NCBI GenBank assembly: GCA_027021285.1
Contig: JALUUP010000435.1
Location: 1 to 7,544 of the forward strand
Direction of reading: 5' to 3'
Origin: Bacteroidota bacterium
Lineage (GTDB): Bacteria > Bacteroidota > Ignavibacteria > SZUA-365 > JAADGX01
Length of the DNA stretch: 7,544 nucleotides
In this document: one piece after another, positions 1 through 7,544 of the stretch
Layout of the letters: the number at the start of each line of letters is the position of its first letter
How positions within the stretch are numbered: position 1 is the stretch's first letter
Translations under genes and position numbers: made by a program
Notes under the pieces: generated by a model
Seen by the model: the letters and a program-made list of their open reading frames with translations, nothing else
Told to the model about the DNA's origin: nothing
The model's database searches: none

Positions 1-135
1 AAAGACGAGGAGGAAAGGAGAAAACGGCGTTTAAAATTCCATCCAAGTGTTCACAGGAAATCGCCCCGTTCGATCCTGATTACACTTGTTCTCCTTGCGT
101 TGATCATCATTGTGTATTTTACACTCTCCCAATGA
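1..135 (+). CDS. C-terminal end of an unidentified membrane protein (partial)
   Basis: The first reading frame is open from base 1 to a TGA at 133-135 and gives 44 residues of a protein that starts outside the window. Visible residues 1-24 are very basic and acidic (KDEEERRKRR near the start), and residues 25-42 form one strongly hydrophobic stretch typical of a membrane helix. Only Ser-Gln follow it. The topology is therefore a charged, probably cytoplasmic segment followed by a C-terminal anchor. No family can be assigned from this much sequence. The gene ends 24 bp before mutL on the same strand, so the two are probably co-transcribed. Reality of the reading frame is inferred from the charged-then-hydrophobic pattern and the tight spacing. 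Function is unknown. Confidence 0.6.
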   Translation, partial: KDEEERRKRRLKFHPSVHRKSPRSILITLVLLALIIIVYFTLSQ

Positions 136-159
136 CGGGAGTGAGGTCCTGAATATCGG

Positions 160-2028
160 ATGATTCGAAAACTGCCTGCATACATAGCGAACCAGATTGC
201 CGCCGGTGAAGTCGTTCAGCGGCCGGAATCCGTGGTCAAGGAGCTTGTCGAAAACGCGATCGATGCCGGCGGAGATATGATTGAAATTATTATCGCCGGC
301 GCGGGAAAGAACCTGATCCAGGTGATAGACAATGGAAGCGGCATGAGCGAGGAAGACGTACTCATGGCGTTCGAGCGTCACGCGACCAGTAAGATCGAGA
401 CCGTTGAAGACTTGCAAGCCATCAAGACGTTCGGGTTTCGCGGCGAGGCGTTGTCTTCGATTGCGTCAATCGCACAGGTTGAACTGAAAACCCGACGCGA
501 GGAGGACGACGTGGCGACGCACGTCCGCATCTCGGGAAGCGAGGTGGAGGAAGTTACGAAGGCGCAGGCACAGGTCGGCACTTCCGTGACGGTCAAGAAC
601 CTGTTCTTCAACACCCCGGCCCGCCGCCACTTTCTCAAATCCAACTCGACGGAGTTCCGGCATATATCTGATACCGTCCAGAAATACGTTCTCGCCTATC
701 CGAATATCCATTTCAAGTTCAAGAGCGACGGACAAGTGATCCTCGATGTTCCTCCTGGTTCTCTTGTCGAAAGGGTGAAAGTCTTGTTTGGAGAAAAGAT
801 CGCTTCTTCGCTCATCGAGGTGGAAGAGCATACGGATACGCTTTCCGTTTCCGGTTTTATCGGGCGGCCGAACGACGCGCGCAAGACCCGTGGACAGCAG
901 TTTCTCTTTCTGAACACTCGTCCCATCATCAACCGGTCCATAAACCACGCCGTGTTCAAGGCGTACGAGCACCTCATCGATCCGAACTCCGAGTATCCGA
1001 TGTACATTCTTTTTCTGAATGTGGATACCCGGATGGTGGACGTGAATGTTCATCCGCAGAAACTCGAGGTAAAATTTTCCGACGACCGTCACGTGTACAA
1101 TCTCGTGCAGGCCGTCGTGCGCCAGGGGTTGTACCGCAACGATTTGACACCATCGCTCAAGTTCCGCGAGCAAGGCGCGACCGGGGAGCGTCGGATAGTA
1201 CACGGGAGAGAACTATCCAGCGATTCGGATGATTGGGAATTCCCGATGAGGGATGCAAAGACCTCCCCTCCATCCGCCGAACCGGAATACCGTGAGCGTA
1301 CGGTATTGTCGTCTCCTCGTGACCGGGAGGAAATGGAGAAATCGATCAACGAGTTGTTTCGGTCGCTCGATGAAACGATGAAACACGGTGTCGGAAGGAG
1401 GATGGATCAGGGTGAGCTGCTGATCGATAAAGAAAAGCTGACCGACGCGGTGCCGGATACGCACATGTTGTGGCAGTTGCACAACAAGTACATCCTGGCT
1501 CCCATCAAATCGGGTCTGATGATCATCGACCAGCACGTTGCACATGAACGAATCCTCTATGAAAAGGCCCTGCACATGATGGAAAACGCTCTGCCTTTTT
1601 CCCAGCAGCTTTTGTTTCCGCACTCGATGCGTATTGTCCCCGGTGACTTTACACTCCTGGAGGAACTCCAACCGGACCTGGAACGAATGGGATTCGTTCT
1701 CAAGCTCGAGCCGCCGAACTTCGTTACGGTTGAAGGTGTTCCACAGGATGTACGGGTGGGAATGGAAGAGCGTATTCTCGAGGAGCTGCTTGAACAGTTT
1801 AAAGAATATCACGCTATGGAAAAGACCGATCAGCGGGATAGTCTCGCCGCTTCGTTTGGATGCCGCGCCGCCATCAAATCTGGTGAAAAGCTCTCGCCGG
1901 GGGAAATGCAGGTATTGATCGACCAGCTTTTCGCCACAAAGATGCCTTATGTTTGCCCGCACGGCCGGCCTGTCGTTATCAAGCTCTCCCTTGCCGAGCT
2001 CGACAGGCGTTTCGGTCGGACGAGTTGA
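160..2028 (+). CDS. mutL: DNA mismatch repair protein MutL (endonuclease type)
   Basis: MutL couples mismatch recognition by MutS to strand incision and excision, acting as a dimer on DNA in the cytoplasm. The 622 residues match the usual bacterial length. The N-terminal GHKL ATPase (about 1-330) has KELVENAIDAGG around residues 27-38 (Glu28 aligns with catalytic Glu29 and Asn32 with Mg-binding Asn33 of E. coli MutL), DNGSGM at 57-62, RHATSKI at 73-79, FGFRGEAL at 91-98 and NTPARRHF at 151-158. A charged, low-conservation linker spans about 330-430. The C-terminal dimerisation domain keeps the metal-binding nuclease motifs: DQHVAHERILYE at 457-468, GCRAAIKSG at 567-575 and CPHGRP at 599-604. 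It is therefore predicted to nick DNA itself, unlike E. coli MutL, which relies on MutH. The fourth residue of the first motif is Val instead of the commoner Ala. The ATG start is supported by the family N-terminus and by a weak purine-rich GAGGT about 12 bases upstream. Confidence 0.98.
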   Translation: MIRKLPAYIANQIAAGEVVQRPESVVKELVENAIDAGGDMIEIIIAGAGKNLIQVIDNGSGMSEEDVLMAFERHATSKIETVEDLQAIKTFGFRGEALSSIASIAQVELKTRREEDDVATHVRISGSEVEEVTKAQAQVGTSVTVKNLFFNTPARRHFLKSNSTEFRHISDTVQKYVLAYPNIHFKFKSDGQVILDVPPGSLVERVKVLFGEKIASSLIEVEEHTDTLSVSGFIGRPNDARKTRGQQFLFLNTRPIINRSINHAVFKAYEHLIDPNSEYPMYILFLNVDTRMVDVNVHPQKLEVKFSDDRHVYNLVQAVVRQGLYRNDLTPSLKFREQGATGERRIVHGRELSSDSDDWEFPMRDAKTSPPSAEPEYRERTVLSSPRDREEMEKSINELFRSLDETMKHGVGRRMDQGELLIDKEKLTDAVPDTHMLWQLHNKYILAPIKSGLMIIDQHVAHERILYEKALHMMENALPFSQQLLFPHSMRIVPGDFTLLEELQPDLERMGFVLKLEPPNFVTVEGVPQDVRVGMEERILEELLEQFKEYHAMEKTDQRDSLAASFGCRAAIKSGEKLSPGEMQVLIDQLFATKMPYVCPHGRPVVIKLSLAELDRRFGRTS

Positions 2029-2270
2029 ATACAGGTAACGATATTGCGGTGAACAGTGTTTTTACCAGCATGGAAACCGGGCGGTTAGGCCGATACGAAC
2101 CCCTTTAGTATTTTACAGGAGGGATACCTGCGGTCACTGGTTGAACAAATGGTAGGACACGGATGCAGCGAGAGAAAGGAATGATTTTCTGTATTACGCG
2201 AACCGGGATGTGATCGCGGCCGGTAACAGGTCCTTCACTACATTGCTTCTAACAAAAGAATGGATATATC
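2029..2270. other. Intergenic region between mutL and the acyl-CoA mutase gene
   Basis: This 242-bp stretch holds no credible gene. The best open frames are about ten codons long. It presumably carries the mutL transcript end and the promoter of the mutase gene, but neither is obvious. The only structures seen are a short inverted repeat, ACCGG at 2202-2206 with CCGGT at 2220-2224, and a GGAGGG purine run near 2118 that is not followed by a usable start codon. Neither is strong enough to call a terminator or ribosome binding site. Confidence 0.5.
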
Positions 2271-3959
<1,689 letters not shown>

Positions 3960-4055
3960 TGCTGGGAGAAGCAGAGGCCGACATATAGAACCCCTGGTAC
4001 TGAGTGCGAACGGTATGGTCTTCCCCCAAGTGCATGGATGAAATCGCTGATCGAG

Positions 4056-5021
4056 TCAGGCGCGTGAGGTCCACCTTTTCCACAGGGCGGAGAGGATCGG
4101 CGCGCTCTTAATCGTCAGCAGCATAAACAACGCGCCCCCGATTAAATCGATAACGTAATGATATCGCAGGTACACCGTGGCGATGATGAGCAGCGTCCCG
4201 GCGATCCATAACGGCCACCGGATCTTGGAATGATATTTCGCCGCAAGGTACATGACGATAAGTGTGATATCCGTATGCCCGCTTGGGAAGACATCCCTCT
4301 GCACGACATTTATCGGCGACGACGTCCCGGCGGGGATGGATTCTCCGATATTGACAATCTCCCGAAGAATATCGGTAAGCCACAACCCCGGCAGCTCCTG
4401 TGATATCGCGTGAAAATCATGAAGGGTGAATCGTGGACCGACAGCCGGAACAAGGAAGTACCCGATGTACGAGAGGTAGAATCCATACACGATGATGAAG
4501 AGCGTTTCTTCGAACGCCTGGTAGTCTTTTCGCTTGGCCAGTTCGATGCCAAGGATAACAGGCAACAGGTAGAATGACGTGTAAACAATCTGGAGGATCT
4601 CAGTGATCAGCGGGTGCGCAAATTGGTATATCCACCGGGTAGGATGAACGCCGAACAGGTAGTAGTCGATGGCGATGAGCGACTGATCGTAGTCGGTGGG
4701 ATGGATGGGGTGTACCATCAGGTACAGTTCTTTGAAGACCACGGCAATAGTAATGATCGAGTACACCAATCGGAGATAGACGACCTTTTCTATCCGGTCG
4801 CGCGATAGATAACTGATTGCGTAAACAAGTATTGTCCCGGCCGTGTTCACGAGAACGATCCAGCGCCATTCAGGGACACGCGAATGGTACACAATGCTGA
4901 GGATCGAGAGGAACGTGTAGAACGAGATGTTCACCACGTCCACGATGTGCAACGGACGCAGGAACGATATCAGGGCCGAGGAGCGCGGTTGCGTGTTGGC
5001 TGAGGGAGTCCTTTGATCCAT
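4056..5021 (-). CDS. PAP2-superfamily integral membrane protein, Aur1/sphingomyelin-synthase-like
   Basis: This 321-residue polytopic membrane protein has about eight hydrophobic segments (roughly 26-46, 54-72, 81-103, 138-160, 171-194, 249-264, 268-284 and 288-305). PAP2 enzymes hydrolyse or transfer phosphate or phospho-headgroups on lipids at the membrane surface. Catalytic signatures are visible: PSGHTD at 246-251 (His249) and YLRYHYVID at 284-292 (His288 and Asp292, the nucleophile pair). The classical third motif has Arg five residues before that His. Here the corresponding residue is Thr282, and no KxxxxxxRP first motif is seen. Instead there is VPAVGPRF at 191-198. This pattern resembles the Aur1/inositol-phosphorylceramide synthase and sphingomyelin synthase branch (the PAP2_3-type family), which transfers headgroups between lipids. 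The gene starts 13 bp after the mgtE stop, so it is probably the last gene of an rsmA-mgtE unit. It has no Shine-Dalgarno. Donor and acceptor lipids cannot be read from sequence, and a simple lipid phosphatase remains possible. Confidence 0.88.
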   Translation of the reverse strand: MDQRTPSANTQPRSSALISFLRPLHIVDVVNISFYTFLSILSIVYHSRVPEWRWIVLVNTAGTILVYAISYLSRDRIEKVVYLRLVYSIITIAVVFKELYLMVHPIHPTDYDQSLIAIDYYLFGVHPTRWIYQFAHPLITEILQIVYTSFYLLPVILGIELAKRKDYQAFEETLFIIVYGFYLSYIGYFLVPAVGPRFTLHDFHAISQELPGLWLTDILREIVNIGESIPAGTSSPINVVQRDVFPSGHTDITLIVMYLAAKYHSKIRWPLWIAGTLLIIATVYLRYHYVIDLIGGALFMLLTIKSAPILSALWKRWTSRA

Positions 5022-5034
5022 GCAGCGGTGTCGG

Positions 5035-6465
5035 TCAGTTGAGATAGATCAGCGAGCAGAACGAGAGGTATATGAGAATGCCGAGTGCGTCGTTGGTCGT
5101 GGAGATGAACGGACCTGTTGCGATGGCAGGATCAAAATTCAATTTGTGGAGGATGTAGGGAACCCCGGCGCCCACGACAGTAGCGTTAATGACCACGGTG
5201 ATCAGGGAGAGTGCGAGCGTGATGCCGAACATCACGTCCGATGTCCAAATAGATACGATGAGAAGAATAATCACACCGATAGCGAGACCGTTTAATAACG
5301 CAGAGAGGAATTCCTTTCCGATGCGAAGAAGCGTGTGTCCGTATTCCGTTTCGCCGGTGGCAATGTCGCGCACGACGACGGCGGCCGCCTGGTTGCCCGA
5401 TATCCCTCCCATGGCCATGACGATTGGAATGAAAAACGCTGATGCTACGACCTGCTTCAGGGTTGCATCGAAGCTCATCAGGACAAGCGCCGCAACGATT
5501 TCGCCAACGAGACCGAGCAACAACCATGGAAGACGCGTTCGCATGACACCGGTGATTCCGCGCCGCGGATCCTCACCGCTCAAGCCCGACATGCGCTGGA
5601 GATCTTCCTGCGCTTCTTCATCGATGACGTCGGCGATGTCGTCGAAATTGATAACACCGACCACCCGGTTATTCTCGTCTGTTACCGGAATGGCGATAAG
5701 GTCGTATTTCCTCATGACGTTGGCCACGTCTTCCTGATCGACATCGACCCGAACGAAGATCACCTCGGGATCCATGATATCTTCCAGACGCTTGTACGAA
5801 GGATTCAGTAGCAGGGCTTTCAAGCTGACAACACCAACAAGCTGTTCATCCTCGCCCGTAACAAAAATGGCGTAGATGTCTTCCGTCTCTTCCGCGAGTT
5901 CGCGGACAGCTTCCGTGGCATCCTGAACCGTGGCAGTGGTTGGGAGGGCAATAAACTCCGTCCCCATGATTCCGCCCGCGGAGTCTTCCGGGTACCGAAG
6001 CAGTTTTTTCAGTTCGTCGGAATCTTCTTCGGGAAGCGTATCAAGCACTTTATCAGCAACTTCCTTGGGAAGCTCGGCGACGATATCCGTAGCGTCGTCC
6101 GATTCCAGTTCATCCACGATTTTCGACAACCGTGGATGGGGAATACGGTCGAGCAGGTGATCTCTCGTTGTTTCCTCGACCTCCACCAGAACCTGGCTGG
6201 CTGTTTCAGCGTCCATCAGCTCGAGGATGTACGCGGATTCGTCCTGATTGAGATGGTCAATGATCTCGGCTATATCCGCAGGGTGAAGGTCTGCGAGGAT
6301 GTTGATCAATGCGCCGCGCTGCTTGCTATCGATCAAGTCGCGGATATCATCCAGGAGCTCATCATCGGCCTGGAGCGTTGATGTCAGCACTCCATCGATG
6401 GAGTCGAATTCGCTCTGCTCGTCTTTATCCTGATCTGGTTTGTCAGTCATTGGTCGTGATTTCAT
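5035..6465 (-). CDS. mgtE: Magnesium transporter MgtE
   Basis: MgtE is a homodimeric Mg2+-selective channel in the cytoplasmic membrane whose soluble domains sense intracellular Mg2+ and close the pore. The 476 residues show the full domain order. There is an acidic N-terminal extension (1-40), then the MgtE_N superhelical domain (about 44-160, with HPADIAEIIDHL at 61-72). Two CBS domains follow (about 165-225 and 229-285), then a connecting plug helix (about 286-310) and a five-helix pore domain (about 312-475). Pore signatures are MGGISGNQA at 352-360 and ATGPFISTTNDALG at 449-462, where Asp459 is the likely counterpart of the pore Asp of Thermus MgtE. The first possible ATG overlaps the end of rsmA by 23 bp. 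A second ATG at codon 6 (6450) overlaps it by 8 bp (ATGACTGA) and is equally plausible. Neither has a Shine-Dalgarno, which suggests translational coupling to rsmA. The gene appears intact. Confidence 0.97.
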   Translation of the reverse strand: MKSRPMTDKPDQDKDEQSEFDSIDGVLTSTLQADDELLDDIRDLIDSKQRGALINILADLHPADIAEIIDHLNQDESAYILELMDAETASQVLVEVEETTRDHLLDRIPHPRLSKIVDELESDDATDIVAELPKEVADKVLDTLPEEDSDELKKLLRYPEDSAGGIMGTEFIALPTTATVQDATEAVRELAEETEDIYAIFVTGEDEQLVGVVSLKALLLNPSYKRLEDIMDPEVIFVRVDVDQEDVANVMRKYDLIAIPVTDENNRVVGVINFDDIADVIDEEAQEDLQRMSGLSGEDPRRGITGVMRTRLPWLLLGLVGEIVAALVLMSFDATLKQVVASAFFIPIVMAMGGISGNQAAAVVVRDIATGETEYGHTLLRIGKEFLSALLNGLAIGVIILLIVSIWTSDVMFGITLALSLITVVINATVVGAGVPYILHKLNFDPAIATGPFISTTNDALGILIYLSFCSLIYLN

Positions 6466-7231
6466 TGGCCAGAAAAATGAAGTCGTCGATGGTCAACTCT
6501 TCCGGCCTGCGACCCAAGTACTGTGTCAGTGAATCCGGAAGTTCATCAGCGATCTTCATATACTTCAGACAATTTAGCATTGTTTTCCGTCTTTTCCCGA
6601 AGGTGCCTCGGACGATGCGGCGGAACGCGTCGATGTCGCGAATCTTCGCAACGCGCGAGTTCTCAAACGAAAGATGCAAAACGGCGGACGTGACTTGGGG
6701 TCGCGGTGTGAAGACGGTCGGCGGAACCGTGAACAACATGGCCACGTCGCAATATACCTGTGTCATCACGGAAAGAATGCCGTACTGTTTTGTTCTCGGA
6801 TGTGCGACCAATCGCTCTGCGACTTCTTTCTGCATCATGAGGACGGCATCCGTAATGACATCAGCCTGATCGAAGAGGTGAAAGAGAATCTGGCTTGTCA
6901 GGTAGTACGGAAGGTTACCGATGATCCGACACGGGAGCGTGCGCAAACCGAGAGACCGGAAATCTATATGCAAAATATCATGTTGGAGAATGCGTAGGTT
7001 TGGAAAATCACGGGTCAATTCGTTGAGAATGGTAATCGCACGCTTGTCGATTTCCACGGCGATGATTTCCGCACCGCTTGCTTCAAGGTAGCGGGTCAGC
7101 ATACCGGTCCCCGCGCCGATTTCAACAATGCTCTCGCCGGGTTGCGGGTCGAGCGCGCGAACGATCCTCCGAGCGGTATTCGGGTCCGTGAGAAAGTTTT
7201 GGCCCAGCGATTTTTTCGGTTGTAGTTTCAC
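6443..7231 (-). CDS. rsmA: 16S rRNA (adenine1518-N6/adenine1519-N6)-dimethyltransferase RsmA
   Basis: RsmA (KsgA) uses S-adenosylmethionine to dimethylate two adjacent adenines in the 3'-terminal hairpin of 16S rRNA, a late checkpoint in 30S assembly. All family motifs are present in 262 residues: KKSLGQNFL at 6-14, the SAM-binding VEIGAGTGML at 36-45, acidic AVEID at 58-62, HDILH at 84-88 and catalytic GNLPYY at 105-110. MQKEVAERL (133-141), FTPRPQVTSAVL (174-185) and FGKRRKTMLNCL (211-222) follow, and the C-terminus has RRPEELTIDDF (241-251). Translation starts at a GTG. The start is well fixed: an in-frame TAA lies at 7249-7247, only five codons upstream, and the family N-terminus begins immediately. 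No Shine-Dalgarno precedes it. It is the first gene of a probable rsmA-mgtE-PAP2 unit and is divergent from era. Confidence 0.98.
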   Translation of the reverse strand: MKLQPKKSLGQNFLTDPNTARRIVRALDPQPGESIVEIGAGTGMLTRYLEASGAEIIAVEIDKRAITILNELTRDFPNLRILQHDILHIDFRSLGLRTLPCRIIGNLPYYLTSQILFHLFDQADVITDAVLMMQKEVAERLVAHPRTKQYGILSVMTQVYCDVAMLFTVPPTVFTPRPQVTSAVLHLSFENSRVAKIRDIDAFRRIVRGTFGKRRKTMLNCLKYMKIADELPDSLTQYLGRRPEELTIDDFIFLANEITTND

Positions 7232-7366
7232 AGAGCCAAAAAATACTTAGATGTGGATTGCGGTCAAAGCTATAGGGCTCGTATTTTCAGTTGTTATGTC
7301 GCAGGATATTCACCAATATCGTAACAGGAGCAACTGGTATTCGAACGACAGGGAGCACGCGTATTC
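7232..7366. promoter_or_regulatory. Divergent intergenic region between rsmA and era
   Basis: This 135-bp gap separates two divergently transcribed ribosome-assembly genes and should contain promoters for both. For era, a weak candidate is TTGCGG at 7258-7263 with GTATTT at 7281-7286 (17-bp spacer). A purine-rich GGGAG at 7351-7355 then lies 11 bases before the era GTG and is a reasonable ribosome binding site. The rsmA candidate is listed separately. The era and rsmA elements overlap, so the two genes might compete for polymerase. Consensus matches are partial, and the sigma-factor preference of this organism is not known. Confidence 0.45.
7240..7267 (-). promoter_or_regulatory. Candidate rsmA promoter
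   Basis: On the minus strand, TTGACC (7267-7262) is followed after 16 bp by TATTTT (7245-7240), a fair match to the general -35/-10 pattern. The -10-like box ends only 8 bases before the rsmA GTG, so transcription would begin within a few bases of the start codon and give a nearly leaderless message. This fits the absence of a Shine-Dalgarno but rests on pattern matching alone. Confidence 0.3.
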
Positions 7367-7544
7367 GTGAGTGAAAAATTCAGATCGGGTTTTGTCGGAA
7401 TATTTGGTTTGCCGAACTCCGGTAAATCGACGCTGTTGAACAATATCCTCGGTACGAAGCTTTCCATCGTAACCAAGAAACCGCAGACGACACGACGACG
7501 GGTTCTCGGTATTCTCAACGGGCCTGATCACCAGGTGATATTTG
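7367..7544 (+). CDS. era: GTPase Era, N-terminal part (runs off the window)
   Basis: Era is an essential GTPase that binds the 3' end of 16S rRNA and helps 30S maturation. Only the first 59 codons are present and the frame stays open to the window edge. The P-loop GLPNSGKST lies at residues 14-22, followed by LLNNILGTKLSIV and then the Era-type switch I/G2 segment KPQTTRRRVLGI at 38-49. The KPQTTR segment, placed about 18 residues after the P-loop, separates Era from other small GTPases such as EngA or Obg. The KH domain lies outside the window. The start is a GTG. It is the only usual start codon after the in-frame TAA at 7322-7324, and it has GGGAG 11 bases upstream. The P-loop has Leu and Ser where many Era proteins have Arg or Asn and Val, which is a minor variation. 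Confidence 0.93.
   Translation, partial: MSEKFRSGFVGIFGLPNSGKSTLLNNILGTKLSIVTKKPQTTRRRVLGILNGPDHQVIF

Noticed and set aside
7..24. Strong-looking Shine-Dalgarno run (GAGGAGGAAAGGAG) near the left edge
   Set aside because: No suitable start codon follows at the right distance. The bases encode the charged EERRKR segment of the upstream gene.
466..1203. Minus-strand open frame of 245 codons opposite the MutL ATPase domain
   Set aside because: It is antisense to highly conserved ATPase motifs and has low-complexity composition. It is a shadow frame.
1213..1962. Minus-strand open frame of 249 codons opposite mutL
   Set aside because: It is fully contained in mutL, with no recognisable motifs and no ribosome binding signal. 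It is a shadow frame.
2030..2064. GGTAA...TTACC and AACAGTGTT inverted repeats just after mutL
   Set aside because: The stems are 4-5 bp, one has a long loop, and no GC-rich stem with a terminal T-run forms, so it is not a convincing terminator.
2181..2213. Ten-codon open frame after AAAGGA in the mutL-mutase gap
   Set aside because: The purine run abuts the ATG with no spacer, and the peptide has no leader-peptide features such as runs of one amino acid followed by an attenuator.
3960..4055. Possible bidirectional terminator between the convergent mutase and PAP2 genes
   Set aside because: I looked for a GC-rich hairpin followed by T on either strand and found none. Rho-dependent termination or termination inside the coding ends is possible but not visible.
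5189..5737. Plus-strand open frame of 182 codons opposite mgtE
   Set aside because: It lies antisense to the MgtE pore and second CBS domain. The Ser/Thr/Arg-rich translation is typical of a shadow.
7294..7531. Minus-strand open frames opposite the start of era
   Set aside because: The plus strand carries clear Era P-loop and G2 motifs, and these frames show nothing recognisable.

Overview
The window is ordinary bacterial chromosome with dense protein coding. It contains no RNA gene, insertion sequence, CRISPR array or prophage that I can see. Gene families and order (an rsmA-mgtE pair, a MutL with a nuclease-type C-terminus, scarce Shine-Dalgarno signals) suggest a member of the Fibrobacteres-Chlorobi-Bacteroidetes superphylum or a related lineage. 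That placement is inference from general knowledge and was not tested by phylogeny.

Layout. Left, plus strand: the last 44 codons of an unidentified membrane protein (1-135), then mutL (160-2028), then a 242-bp gap, then a coenzyme-B12-dependent acyl-CoA mutase large subunit (2271-3959). Middle: about 96 bp between convergent genes. Right, minus strand, read from right to left: rsmA (7231-6443), mgtE (6465-5035, overlapping rsmA) and a PAP2/Aur1-like membrane phosphatase or phosphotransferase (5021-4056, 13 bp after mgtE). These three look like one transcription unit. Far right, plus strand: the first 59 codons of era, divergent from rsmA across a 135-bp intergenic region.

Functions. The housekeeping part is mismatch repair (MutL), 16S rRNA dimethylation (RsmA), a ribosome-assembly GTPase (Era) and Mg2+ uptake (MgtE). 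RsmA and Era both act on the 30S subunit and are divergently arranged. Two genes are less routine. The mutase has Phe91 and Gln209 where methylmalonyl-CoA mutase has Tyr89 and Arg207. This is the isobutyryl-CoA mutase signature, so a 'methylmalonyl-CoA mutase' label would probably be wrong. It also lacks a B12-binding domain and must rely on a small subunit encoded elsewhere. The PAP2 protein has the His and Asp catalytic motifs in the form seen in Aur1/sphingomyelin-synthase-like enzymes rather than classical phosphatidic acid phosphatases. I found no convincing wholly new system. The mutase specificity residues are the strongest lead.
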